From JBGOUV01 sp041477815 (GTDB lineage Bacteria > Acidobacteriota > Terriglobia > Bryobacterales > JACQDG01): DNA of 23,248 nucleotides. This document shows, in pieces, positions 15,308 through 22,210 of the stretch (within the stretch, counting starts at the first letter, position 1; the number at the start of each line of letters is the position of its first letter). Both the position numbers and the translations under genes were made by a program. Under the pieces are notes generated by a model. The model was given only the letters and a program-made list of their open reading frames with translations, did not search any database and was not told the DNA's origin. The stretch covers positions 1 to 23,248 of the forward strand of contig JBGOUV010000054.1 in the NCBI GenBank assembly GCA_041477815.1, read 5' to 3'.

Positions 15308-17503
15308 TTACGGTAGTGGCGCGCTGAGGTGGACCGGTTGGGTGAAGGCGCCATTTCCGGCCGAGTCCCAGGCGGCAAAACGGACCCATTTCTTACCGGC
15401 CGGGTTGAAAGGGATACGGAAGCGGTAGGAGGAGTGGGGAGCGCGGTCGGTGGCGGTTAGGACCTGGCGGTCGGTCTTGTTGCTATCGCCCCAGACGACT
15501 TCGACGAATTCGAGCGGGAAGGTCCACTCGATTTCGGCGGTGACGGCGGCTCCTTCCACGCTAAAGTGACGGATGAGGATTTCTCCGGAAGTGACGAAGA
15601 AATCACCAGCTCGCATGGCCTTGAGGATGGGACTCCAGTCCTGGTCGAAGCGGGGGAGGCGGTCGAGCTTGATGTAGTTGACCATCAGGTGAGGGTAGGT
15701 TTCGTCGTCGGGGAACTTGGCATAGGTATCGCCTTCGGCGATGAGGTACTTAGGGCTGGTCCAGTTGTTCATGTCGTCCAGAGTATCGAAGCAGCGCTTC
15801 TCACAGAGGCGGGCTTCGGAGAGGTCGACGGGGAGGGACTGATAGGAGCCGCCGAGGTAGCGGTCGGAGCGGAAGTACTCGGTCTCGCGGTTGGCGTCGG
15901 GGTAGCCGGTGGAGCCTTTGGTGCGCGGATGGGCCTGCCAAACGAAGCCACCTTCCAGGCGGAGCATTTCGAGCTCGTCGGCCGGGGAGCCGACGTGATA
16001 GACCTTGCCGAATTGGGGGTCGGTTTCGGTGAAGGACTGGCCCGGACGGCGGACGTGGGACCAATAGACGGGTCGCGGCAGGACCATGGTATAGTGACCG
16101 CCGAAGGTGGCGTCGGGTTCTTCGCCGGGCATGATGAGGAAGTCGCGGTCGGAGTGGCGGCGGCAGCCTTCGAAGTAGACGTTCTGGTCCTTGAAGCGGA
16201 GGGGTCCGGGATCGGCGGCGTGGCCGTCGCCGTGGAAGTCGGACATCATGGCGATGTTGATGCCGAGGGCGCGGAAGGTGGGGACCCAGGGGGGCTGGAA
16301 GTCGAGTGAGCCGGCGTCGGCGATCTGCTCGTTGAAGTGGGTGTGGAAATGGGAGACGCCAACCTGGTGGCCGGGGAGGGGCTTATAGCGGTCGTCGTGG
16401 GTGAAGGCGAGGACGGCGCCGGTGGCGGCGGCCGGCGGCTCGGGGGACAGGTAGTAATAGACAGCCATGCGCTGCTGGGTTCCGGGAGGGGCGTTGTAGA
16501 GGGCGAAGTTGCCGGTGGAGAAGCCGCGGGACTGGCCCACGCGGCGCTGCCACACCGCGTCGGAGACGCCGAAAGGACGGTAGCCTTCCTCGCGGTCGGG
16601 CTGGCGGATGCCCAGGGAGAAGGTATCGGCGTTGAGTTTCTGATAGTACACGTAGCCGAGGTTGAGCTCGATCTCGCGGGCCCAGAAGAATTTGTGCGGG
16701 GGAGGGAAGACGGCGAGCGAGCCGGCGGAGGTTTCGAGCACCGCCAGGCGGTGACGGGCGCGGAGGGCCATGGGGTCGGTGTTGGGGGCGCCGCCGAACT
16801 CGATCTTCTGCGCGCCCCGGGCCACGTCGCTCCAGACCACGCGCCGGGCCTGGTCGACACGGAAGCCGCGGAGGCCGGCGCGGTAGTGGTAGGCTACGGC
16901 GGGCTCGTCCGTCTTGGCAACGGCCTCCTGGCGGAGGAGGTTGGTTCCTTTATACACGGTGAACTGGAGGTGTCCGGAGAAGATACCGAGCGAGAGGCCG
17001 GGGAAAGAGACCTCCAGGCGCGCTCCGTTGGTGCGGACCGCGCAGGAGGAGGAGTTGTAGGTAGCGGCGGCACGGCGGATTTCGTCGGCGGTGCGGGGCA
17101 GGCCGGGGTTGGTACGGGCGGAGCCGGGTACGACTAGGGGGGCGTCCCAGAAGACCTTCCACTTCTCGCGGTCGAGGACCTCGGGGGTCAGCTCGCGGCC
17201 CAGGGCGCGGAGGGGAGCGAGCTGCTGTTCGGACACGCGGCGGCGTCCGGTGGTGACGTGGAACTCGGGCGCGACGTTGGCGGCGACGACGGCCCAGGCG
17301 CCCCCGGTCTTGCGGGCGGCCAGCTCGCGGACGACGGGGGTGGCGTTGTCGATGGCGAAGACGGCGCGCAACTCCTGGTTGCGTGCGCCCTGCCAGGTGA
17401 CGCGGAGGCCGTCGGCGGTGGACTCGGCCTGGAGCCCGGGCTGGGGTTTGTAGGCGGTCAGGTCGCAGGTGAGGGCGAGGAGGGGAAGGAGGAGGGCGGT
17501 CAT
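15308..17503 (-). CDS. Exported PHP-like metallohydrolase, function unknown
   Basis: A 731-residue protein with a short signal peptide (MTALLLPLLALTCDL). Residues about 20-370 are beta-rich with no recognised motif (LSLGIFSGHLQFTVYKGTNL, NLGYVYYQKLNADTFSLGIR). Residues about 380-660 look like a PHP-type TIM-like metal site: HFHTH (385-389), SDFHGDGH (421-428), a FLIMPGEEPDATFGGHY segment, QAHPRTKG (H525) and a late GDFFVTSGE stretch. The last 70 residues look like a beta-sandwich (FRIPFNPAGKKWVRFAAWDS). PHP enzymes are usually phosphoesterases; here the substrate is unknown and the export suggests an extracytoplasmic role. TAAGAT lies 6 nt before the ATG. It lies 124 nt after the HXXEE gene on the same strand. 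Confidence 0.75.
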   Translation of the reverse strand: MTALLLPLLALTCDLTAYKPQPGLQAESTADGLRVTWQGARNQELRAVFAIDNATPVVRELAARKTGGAWAVVAANVAPEFHVTTGRRRVSEQQLAPLRALGRELTPEVLDREKWKVFWDAPLVVPGSARTNPGLPRTADEIRRAAATYNSSSCAVRTNGARLEVSFPGLSLGIFSGHLQFTVYKGTNLLRQEAVAKTDEPAVAYHYRAGLRGFRVDQARRVVWSDVARGAQKIEFGGAPNTDPMALRARHRLAVLETSAGSLAVFPPPHKFFWAREIELNLGYVYYQKLNADTFSLGIRQPDREEGYRPFGVSDAVWQRRVGQSRGFSTGNFALYNAPPGTQQRMAVYYYLSPEPPAAATGAVLAFTHDDRYKPLPGHQVGVSHFHTHFNEQIADAGSLDFQPPWVPTFRALGINIAMMSDFHGDGHAADPGPLRFKDQNVYFEGCRRHSDRDFLIMPGEEPDATFGGHYTMVLPRPVYWSHVRRPGQSFTETDPQFGKVYHVGSPADELEMLRLEGGFVWQAHPRTKGSTGYPDANRETEYFRSDRYLGGSYQSLPVDLSEARLCEKRCFDTLDDMNNWTSPKYLIAEGDTYAKFPDDETYPHLMVNYIKLDRLPRFDQDWSPILKAMRAGDFFVTSGEILIRHFSVEGAAVTAEIEWTFPLEFVEVVWGDSNKTDRQVLTATDRAPHSSYRFRIPFNPAGKKWVRFAAWDSAGNGAFTQPVHLSAPLP

Positions 17504-17509
17504 GCGCCT

Positions 17510-17515
17510 ATCTTA
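17510..17515 (-). promoter_or_regulatory. -10-like hexamer for leaderless PHP-like gene
   Basis: Minus-strand TAAGAT, then AGGCGC and ATG 17503. The rest of 17516-17627 shows only short purine-rich direct repeats (GATTTGAG, AATTTGAG). Confidence 0.4.
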
Positions 17516-17627
17516 GACGATTTGAGGAGGGGAGGATTTGAGAATTTGAGAATTGGTGTGAGCTGGAGATGGGAGGAACGAATCGAAGGCAAGTTCTTTG
17601 CAGTCGAGCCGGATCGCATTATTCAAT

Positions 17628-18041
17628 CTATCGGGAACCAAGGGATCGAGCCGCGGAAAGGAGCCAGAGAGAGGCAGCGAGGAGAACGGGAGACGAATAG
17701 ACGCCGGGCATAGCGCGTCCCAGGTACCAGGAGCCGGCGAGGTGCTGGAGGGCGTTGAAGGTCATCAGGACGCCGAGCGGATAGGCGGCCAGGACCACCC
17801 AGCGGGTGCGACGAAGCGCCAGGGGATAAAGGCAGAGGAGCAGGAGGACGGCGAGGATCAGGCCGGTGAGCCAGACCCGAAAGGTGAAAGTCGGGAGAGG
17901 GAGCCAGGGGAGGCGCCGGCGGATGGCGAGGACTGTCGGGTTGTAGACGGACAAGAAGTCATGCGAGGCCTCGTCGGCGACATGGAGCCCCAGAGAGAGA
18001 GACAGAGCCAACCAGGCGCGGCCAAAGCGGAGTGGGGGCAT
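17628..18041 (-). CDS. HXXEE-like four-helix membrane protein
   Basis: A 137-residue integral membrane protein with four hydrophobic segments (about 8-20, 50-72, 78-98, 115-132). Near the first helix it reads LHVADEASHDFLSVYNP, close to the H-x-x-E-E motif that names the HXXEE family, with D in the first acidic place. The late NALQHLAGSWYLGRAMPGVYSS also resembles that family (conserved N, H, G and P). HXXEE proteins are suspected membrane enzymes; none has a role I can assign here. ATG 18041 lacks a Shine-Dalgarno; TAGAAT at 18062-18057 is a candidate -10. It follows the PilZ-DnaJ gene by 45 nt on the same strand. Confidence 0.6.
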   Translation of the reverse strand: MPPLRFGRAWLALSLSLGLHVADEASHDFLSVYNPTVLAIRRRLPWLPLPTFTFRVWLTGLILAVLLLLCLYPLALRRTRWVVLAAYPLGVLMTFNALQHLAGSWYLGRAMPGVYSSPVLLAASLWLLSAARSLGSR

Positions 18042-18056
18042 GGGGAAACGGGGGGC

Positions 18057-18062
18057 ATTCTA
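18057..18062 (-). promoter_or_regulatory. Candidate -10 box before the HXXEE-like gene
   Basis: Minus-strand TAGAAT, 15 nt before ATG 18041. It lies between two same-strand genes, so it would be an internal promoter. Confidence 0.3.
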
Positions 18063-18086
18063 TCCGGGCTTCTGGCTCGCCGCTCC

Positions 18087-19004
18087 TTAGCCCGCGCCGG
18101 CCTGGGGCAAGTCCGTCGCGGAGGTGGTGAGGAGGCGGTCGGGACGCGACCGGGCGCCGCCATTGGCTTCAGCCTCATCGAAGCCCTTGGCGGTGATGCA
18201 ATGGCGTCCGTTGTCGGCCCGGAGGATCCAGCCCATCTCGCGGAGGTACCAGAGGCTGCATTCCAGGTGCTCGCGGGGGCAGCCGAGAAGCTCTTCCAGT
18301 TCCAGAAGGTTGAGGGTGGGCTGCTGGGGCTCGCTGATGCGCTTACTGTAGAGCAGCGAAAGGATGCCGCGGCGCTTGTGGCGCTCGGCTTCCACGCCCT
18401 GGGCGGCGCTGGCCTGGTCGAAGATCTTCCACTGCTTGCGGAGCCGGGAGCGGTGCCGCACGTCGTAGGCGGCGCGTTGCTCCGGATCGGTGAGTACTTG
18501 GTAGGCCTGCAGCAGGACCTTGAACATCTCTTCATCCCCGGTGTCGGCGTTGTCGGGATGGAAGCGCTGCGCCAGCATGCGGTAGACGCGGTGGATGGTG
18601 TCGAGGTCCGCGTTGGGGCTGAGCTGCATGATCTCGTAATAGTCGGCAAAATCGTCGGTGGAAGCGCGGGGGGTTTGGCGGAAGGGGTTCTCGGTGTTCT
18701 CGTCGAAGGTGAGGCCGACGCGATAGCCGCCGTTATCGCGGGCCACACAGTAGACGACACGAACCCGGGCCTCCAGGTTAGGAGCGCCATTGGTTCCCAC
18801 TGCCGCCACCATGACCCAGGCCCCCAGCGGCAACGATAGCATGCTGTCGACGCCCAGGCCGCTGTTGGAGACATCGACCAGTTTGCCACCCAGAATCCGG
18901 GTGCCGCGCTTGGAGTCGGTGGCGGTGATCCGCAACTCCACAGGCGGGGAGTAACTCGTGCGGATAGAACGCCGACGCTCGCGCTCCGAGCTCATCACCA
19001 GCAT
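18087..19004 (-). CDS. PilZ - DnaJ (J domain) - winged-helix-like fusion protein
   Basis: A 305-residue soluble protein. Residues about 8-105: PilZ domain, the c-di-GMP receptor, with both ligand motifs present (RRSIR at 11-15 and DVSNSG at 44-49). Residues about 119-185: J domain with HPD at 149-151 (RFHPDNAD) and the usual end FKVLLQAYQVLTDPEQRAAY; J domains stimulate DnaK/Hsp70. Residues about 205-275: SLLYSKRISEPQQPTLNLLELEELLG and WYLREMGWILRADNGRHCITAKGFDEAE, which look like a winged helix. The tail is disordered. The start is uncertain between ATG 19004, ATG 18995 and TTG 19016; none has a good Shine-Dalgarno. It would couple c-di-GMP level to chaperone recruitment or gene control, which is inference. 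Confidence 0.85.
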   Translation of the reverse strand: MLVMSSERERRRSIRTSYSPPVELRITATDSKRGTRILGGKLVDVSNSGLGVDSMLSLPLGAWVMVAAVGTNGAPNLEARVRVVYCVARDNGGYRVGLTFDENTENPFRQTPRASTDDFADYYEIMQLSPNADLDTIHRVYRMLAQRFHPDNADTGDEEMFKVLLQAYQVLTDPEQRAAYDVRHRSRLRKQWKIFDQASAAQGVEAERHKRRGILSLLYSKRISEPQQPTLNLLELEELLGCPREHLECSLWYLREMGWILRADNGRHCITAKGFDEAEANGGARSRPDRLLTTSATDLPQAGAG

Positions 19005-19029
19005 TGTGCCCGGCAAGGCCCCCGCATGT

Positions 19030-19048
19030 CAATGGATCCATTGTACCA
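19030..19048 (-). promoter_or_regulatory. Extended -10 promoter with overlapping 14-bp palindrome
   Basis: On the minus strand TGGTACAAT (19048-19040) is an extended -10 element. It overlaps the perfect palindrome CAATGGATCCATTG (19043-19030), which would cover the transcription start of the PilZ-DnaJ gene. This is a natural place for a repressor. An 8-nt T run (19061-19054) lies just upstream. Confidence 0.5.
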
Positions 19049-19079
19049 ATTGCAAAAAAAAGCCGCAGCAGTACTACAG

Positions 19080-19215
19080 GTCTGAGAGAGGGGTACCACG
19101 CGAGACCGACCTGGGTCGGGCGAACACCGGTGCCATACCTATCGAAAGATACCCCGGCGGGCGAAAGCAAACCGCAGGCCGGCTTGCAGCCGGGGTCGGG
19201 CAGGGACAAGCGTCG
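19080..19215. other. Hairpin-rich intergenic stretch, possible structured RNA
   Basis: Between divergent genes there are four small hairpins in a row: CCGAC-CTGG-GTCGG (19106-19119), TATC-GAAA-GATA (19140-19151), GC-GAAA-GC (19161-19168) and CCGGCT-TGC-AGCCGG (19179-19193), two with GNRA-type loops on the plus strand. This suggests a structured leader or small RNA. I could not match it to a known riboswitch class. Confidence 0.35.
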
Positions 19216-19225
19216 GTATTCTATC

Positions 19226-20092
19226 ATGAGGCCTATGCGCAGACGCGAGTTTATGGCGGTAGCGGTGGTGGCGGCGGCCCCCCAGGGGCGGATCTATCTT
19301 TGTATGCACGAGCAGACCTCGGCGGGGTCGGACTTCCGGAGGGCGATGGAGGGCTATGCCAAGGCCGGGGTACGGGCGGTGGAGATCACGCTGCCCAAGT
19401 TGCAGGAGTTCGCCAGAAAGGAGTCGCCAGCAATGGCCAGGAGGCTGCTGGCGGATTTGGGACTGAAGCCGGTGTCGTGCGGGAGCCAGACCGGTCTGGC
19501 CGAGCCGAATCCGGACCGGGCCAAGAACCTGGTGGCGCTCAAAGAGAAGTGCGAGCTGGCGCAGGCGGTGGAGTGCGATCGGATGGTGATGCCGTCGGCG
19601 ACGCGGGCGCAGTTTACCGAGGACGACTACAAGCGGGCGGTGGAGAATCTGCGCGAGGCCGGAGAGGCGGCCCAGCCGTTCGGGGTCACCATGATGGTGG
19701 AGTTTACCAGAACGGCCACCTTCTGCGGGACGCTCCCGACGGCCTTGCGGCTGGTGCGGGAGGCGAATCATCCCCGCGTGCGGGTGATGCTGGATACCTA
19801 TCACTTCTGGGGAGGAGTGAGCAAGTTCGAGGATTTGGAGCTGTTGCGGCCGGGGGAGCTGCACCATCTGCATTTCGAAGATACGCCGGACACGCCGCCG
19901 CGGGAGCTGTTGGAGCAGCGGCACCGGGTGCTGCCGGGGAAGGGGATCGCACCGCTGAAGCGGATACTGGAGACGCTGCGGCGGAAGGGATATAGTGGCC
20001 CGGCGTCGGTGGAGCTGTTTAATCCGGCGGTGCAGGCGCGGGACCCGTACGAGGTGGCGCGGGAAGCGCGGGAGGCATTCGAGAGGTTATGA
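19226..20092 (+). CDS. Tat-exported sugar phosphate isomerase/epimerase-like protein
   Basis: A 288-residue TIM-barrel protein of the AP-endonuclease-2/xylose-isomerase-like superfamily. The N-terminus MRRREFMAVAVVAAA is a Tat-type signal (RRREF), as in many exported isomerase-like proteins of Acidobacteriota and Planctomycetes. Barrel features: YAKAGVRAVEITLPKLQEF, LADLGLKPVSCGS, DRMVMPSA, PFGVTMMVEFTR, VRVMLDTYHFWGG (D and H at usual metal positions), LHHLHFEDTPDTPPRELLE, HRVLPGKGIAPLKRIL and SVELFNP. The conserved E, D-x-x-H, H and E ligands appear present. ATG 19226 or 19235 may start; GAGG precedes the latter. Its TGA overlaps the ATG of the peptidase gene (ATGA), so the two are coupled. 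The sugar substrate is unknown. Confidence 0.85.
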   Translation: MRPMRRREFMAVAVVAAAPQGRIYLCMHEQTSAGSDFRRAMEGYAKAGVRAVEITLPKLQEFARKESPAMARRLLADLGLKPVSCGSQTGLAEPNPDRAKNLVALKEKCELAQAVECDRMVMPSATRAQFTEDDYKRAVENLREAGEAAQPFGVTMMVEFTRTATFCGTLPTALRLVREANHPRVRVMLDTYHFWGGVSKFEDLELLRPGELHHLHFEDTPDTPPRELLEQRHRVLPGKGIAPLKRILETLRRKGYSGPASVELFNPAVQARDPYEVAREAREAFERL

Positions 20093-22101
20093 AGGTCTGG
20101 CTGGCATTACTAATGATGGGGGCGCCCCTGGGAGCGCAGAAGAAGCCGTGGGACGCGGAGGCCTTGTGGAAGCTGGCGCGGATTTCGGATCCGCAGCTCG
20201 CGCCGGACGGGAAGCATGTCGCTTTCGTGGTGGAGACGCCGGACGTGGAGGCCAACACGCGGCCGCGGCAGGTATGGTTGGTGTCGATGGCGGGCGGCGA
20301 CGCGCGGCGGCTGACCGCGGAGGGCGCGCGCAACGAGCGGCCGCGGTGGTCCCCGGACGGCAAACGCCTGGCCTGGGTGTCGAATCGCAGCGGCGCGCAG
20401 CAGGTGTGGGTGATGGACGCCGATGGAAAGAATTCGCGCCAGGTGACGAACCTGGCTACGGAGGCGGCGGAGGTGACGTGGTCCCCGGACGGGAAGAACC
20501 TGGTGTTCGCCAGCGCGGTGTACCCGGATTGTCCGGACGAGGCCTGCAATAAGGCCCGGGTGGAAGCGGCGGGGAAGAGCAAGGTCAAGGCGCGGGTATA
20601 TACGGAGCTGCTCTACCGGCACTGGGACCACTGGGACGAGGGCCGGCGGGACCACCTCTTAGTCGTGCCGGCGGAGGGGGGGACGGCGCGCGATCTGACG
20701 CCGGGGCCGCGGGATGCGCCCAGCTGGCAGTTGAGCGGGCCGGACGGGTACGCCGTGTCACCCGACGGCAAAGAGCTGGTCTTTGTGCGGAATCCGGATG
20801 AGAACCTGGCGGTAAGCACTAATAATGAACTATACGTGGTTCCGCTGGAAGGGGGCGAGGCGAAGAAGATTACCAACAATCCGGCCGATGATTCGTCGCC
20901 GGTGTATTCGCCGGATGGGCGCTACATCGCTTACCGGGCGCAGTTCCGGGCGGGGTTCGAGAGCGACCGGTTCCGGCTCATGCTCTACGACCGCAAGAGC
21001 GGGGCGACGACGAATTTGACCGAGTCGTTCGACCGCTGGGTGACCTCGATCACCTGGGCGCCGGATTCGAGCCGCTTGTTTTTTACGGCCGAGGACCGGG
21101 GCCGGGAGCCGATCTATACGATACCGGCGGCGGGGGGAGCGGTGCGTATCGCGATCGGCGGGAACGGGCACCTGGGGGACGTGCAGTTGACGCGGGACGG
21201 CAAGACCATGGTCTACTCGGGACATAGCGGGTCGAGCCCGGTGGAGATCTTCCGAGCGGCGTCGACCGGGGGGGCGGCGACGCCGCTGGCACGTTTGAAC
21301 GACGCTGTCCTCGGGGCGCACGACCTGACGCCGCTGGAGGAAGTGGGGTACGAAGGAGCGGAAGGGAGAAAGATCCAGGGGCTGATCGTGAAGCCGCCGG
21401 GGTTCGACGTCAAGAAGAAGCATCCACTGCTCGTGCTGATCCACGGCGGACCGCAGGGGGCGTGGGGGGAGTCCTGGAGCTACCGGTGGAATCCGCAGGT
21501 ATTCGCCGGAGCCGGATATGTTGTATTCATGCCTAATCCGCGAGGGTCCACCGGGTTCGGGCAGGCCTTTATCGATGAGATCAGCGGGGACTGGGGAGGG
21601 AAGGTCTACCAGGACCTGATGGCCGGGGTGGACTACATGACGCAGCAGCCGTACGTAGACGGCGCGCGCGTGGCGGCGGCAGGGGGATCCTATGGCGGAT
21701 ACATGGTCAACTGGCTGCTGGGCCATACCAACCGCTTCAAAGCATTGATTTGCCATGCCGGTGTGTACGACCTGCGCAGCATGGCCGGCGAGACCGAGGA
21801 GCAGTGGTTTACGCGGTGGGAGTTCAAGGGGATGCCGTGGGAGAACCCGGAGATGTACCAGAAGTGGTCTCCGTCACTGTTCGCCAACGAGTTCAGGACG
21901 CCGACCCTGGTGATCCACGGGGAGCAGGATTACCGGGTGCCGGTCGGACAGGGGCTGCAGTTGTTTACGACGCTGCAGATGAAGAGAGTGCCGTCCAAGC
22001 TGCTGCTGTTTCCGGACGAGGGGCACTGGGTTTTGAAGCCGCAGAACAGCCTGCTGTGGTATCGGACGTTTCTGGGGTGGATCGGGGAGTGGGTGAAGTG
22101 A
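20089..22101 (+). CDS. S9 family prolyl oligopeptidase-like peptidase
   Basis: A 670-residue exported serine peptidase. Signal peptide about 1-17 (KVWLALLMMGAPLGAQ). Residues about 30-400 form a TolB/WD40-like propeller (DPQLAPDGKHVAFVVETP, RPRWSPDGKRLAWVSNRSG, VTWSPDGKNLVFAS, SPVYSPDGRYIAYRAQ) that gates the active site. Residues about 420-670 are the alpha/beta-hydrolase: HGGPQGAWGESW oxyanion region, NPRGSTGFGQAF, nucleophile S534 in GGSYGGYM, D614 in GEQDYRVP, H646 in DEGHWV; the triad is complete. It resembles acylaminoacyl-peptidase/DPP-type members that trim peptides. It overlaps the upstream isomerase-like gene by 4 nt with GAGAGG as ribosome-binding site. Peptide use is the likely role; the exact specificity is unknown. 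Confidence 0.94.
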   Translation: MKVWLALLMMGAPLGAQKKPWDAEALWKLARISDPQLAPDGKHVAFVVETPDVEANTRPRQVWLVSMAGGDARRLTAEGARNERPRWSPDGKRLAWVSNRSGAQQVWVMDADGKNSRQVTNLATEAAEVTWSPDGKNLVFASAVYPDCPDEACNKARVEAAGKSKVKARVYTELLYRHWDHWDEGRRDHLLVVPAEGGTARDLTPGPRDAPSWQLSGPDGYAVSPDGKELVFVRNPDENLAVSTNNELYVVPLEGGEAKKITNNPADDSSPVYSPDGRYIAYRAQFRAGFESDRFRLMLYDRKSGATTNLTESFDRWVTSITWAPDSSRLFFTAEDRGREPIYTIPAAGGAVRIAIGGNGHLGDVQLTRDGKTMVYSGHSGSSPVEIFRAASTGGAATPLARLNDAVLGAHDLTPLEEVGYEGAEGRKIQGLIVKPPGFDVKKKHPLLVLIHGGPQGAWGESWSYRWNPQVFAGAGYVVFMPNPRGSTGFGQAFIDEISGDWGGKVYQDLMAGVDYMTQQPYVDGARVAAAGGSYGGYMVNWLLGHTNRFKALICHAGVYDLRSMAGETEEQWFTRWEFKGMPWENPEMYQKWSPSLFANEFRTPTLVIHGEQDYRVPVGQGLQLFTTLQMKRVPSKLLLFPDEGHWVLKPQNSLLWYRTFLGWIGEWVK

Positions 22102-22156
22102 CCGCTGAGGGACTTCGAGCCCAGTCAAGGTCCCGAACCAAACACTACCATCCTAC

Positions 22157-22207
22157 AAATCACGTTCTCGCGCAGCCCAGCGAGCGTACGCGAGTCTCAG
22201 GTGATTT
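22157..22207. terminator. Two-way terminator between convergent genes
   Basis: A nested inverted repeat: outer arms AAATCAC (22157-22163) and GTGATTT (22201-22207), inner arms CTCGCG (22167-22172) and CGCGAG (22189-22194). A T-rich tail (AATTTAGTTT) follows on the plus strand and a T-poor one on the minus. It lies between the S9 peptidase and the caspase-like gene, 4 nt before the latter's stop. Confidence 0.55.
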
Positions 22208-22210
22208 AAT

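Noticed and set aside
17598..18839. Plus-strand 413-residue open frame
   Set aside because: It lies opposite the HXXEE-like and PilZ-DnaJ genes, both with clear motifs, and has no motif itself.
19080..19215. Known riboswitch (c-di-GMP-I, TPP, ZTP, cobalamin) before the PilZ-DnaJ or isomerase gene
   Set aside because: The fixed words of these classes, such as GACGCAAAGCC for c-di-GMP-I, are not present on either strand. Only generic hairpins remain.
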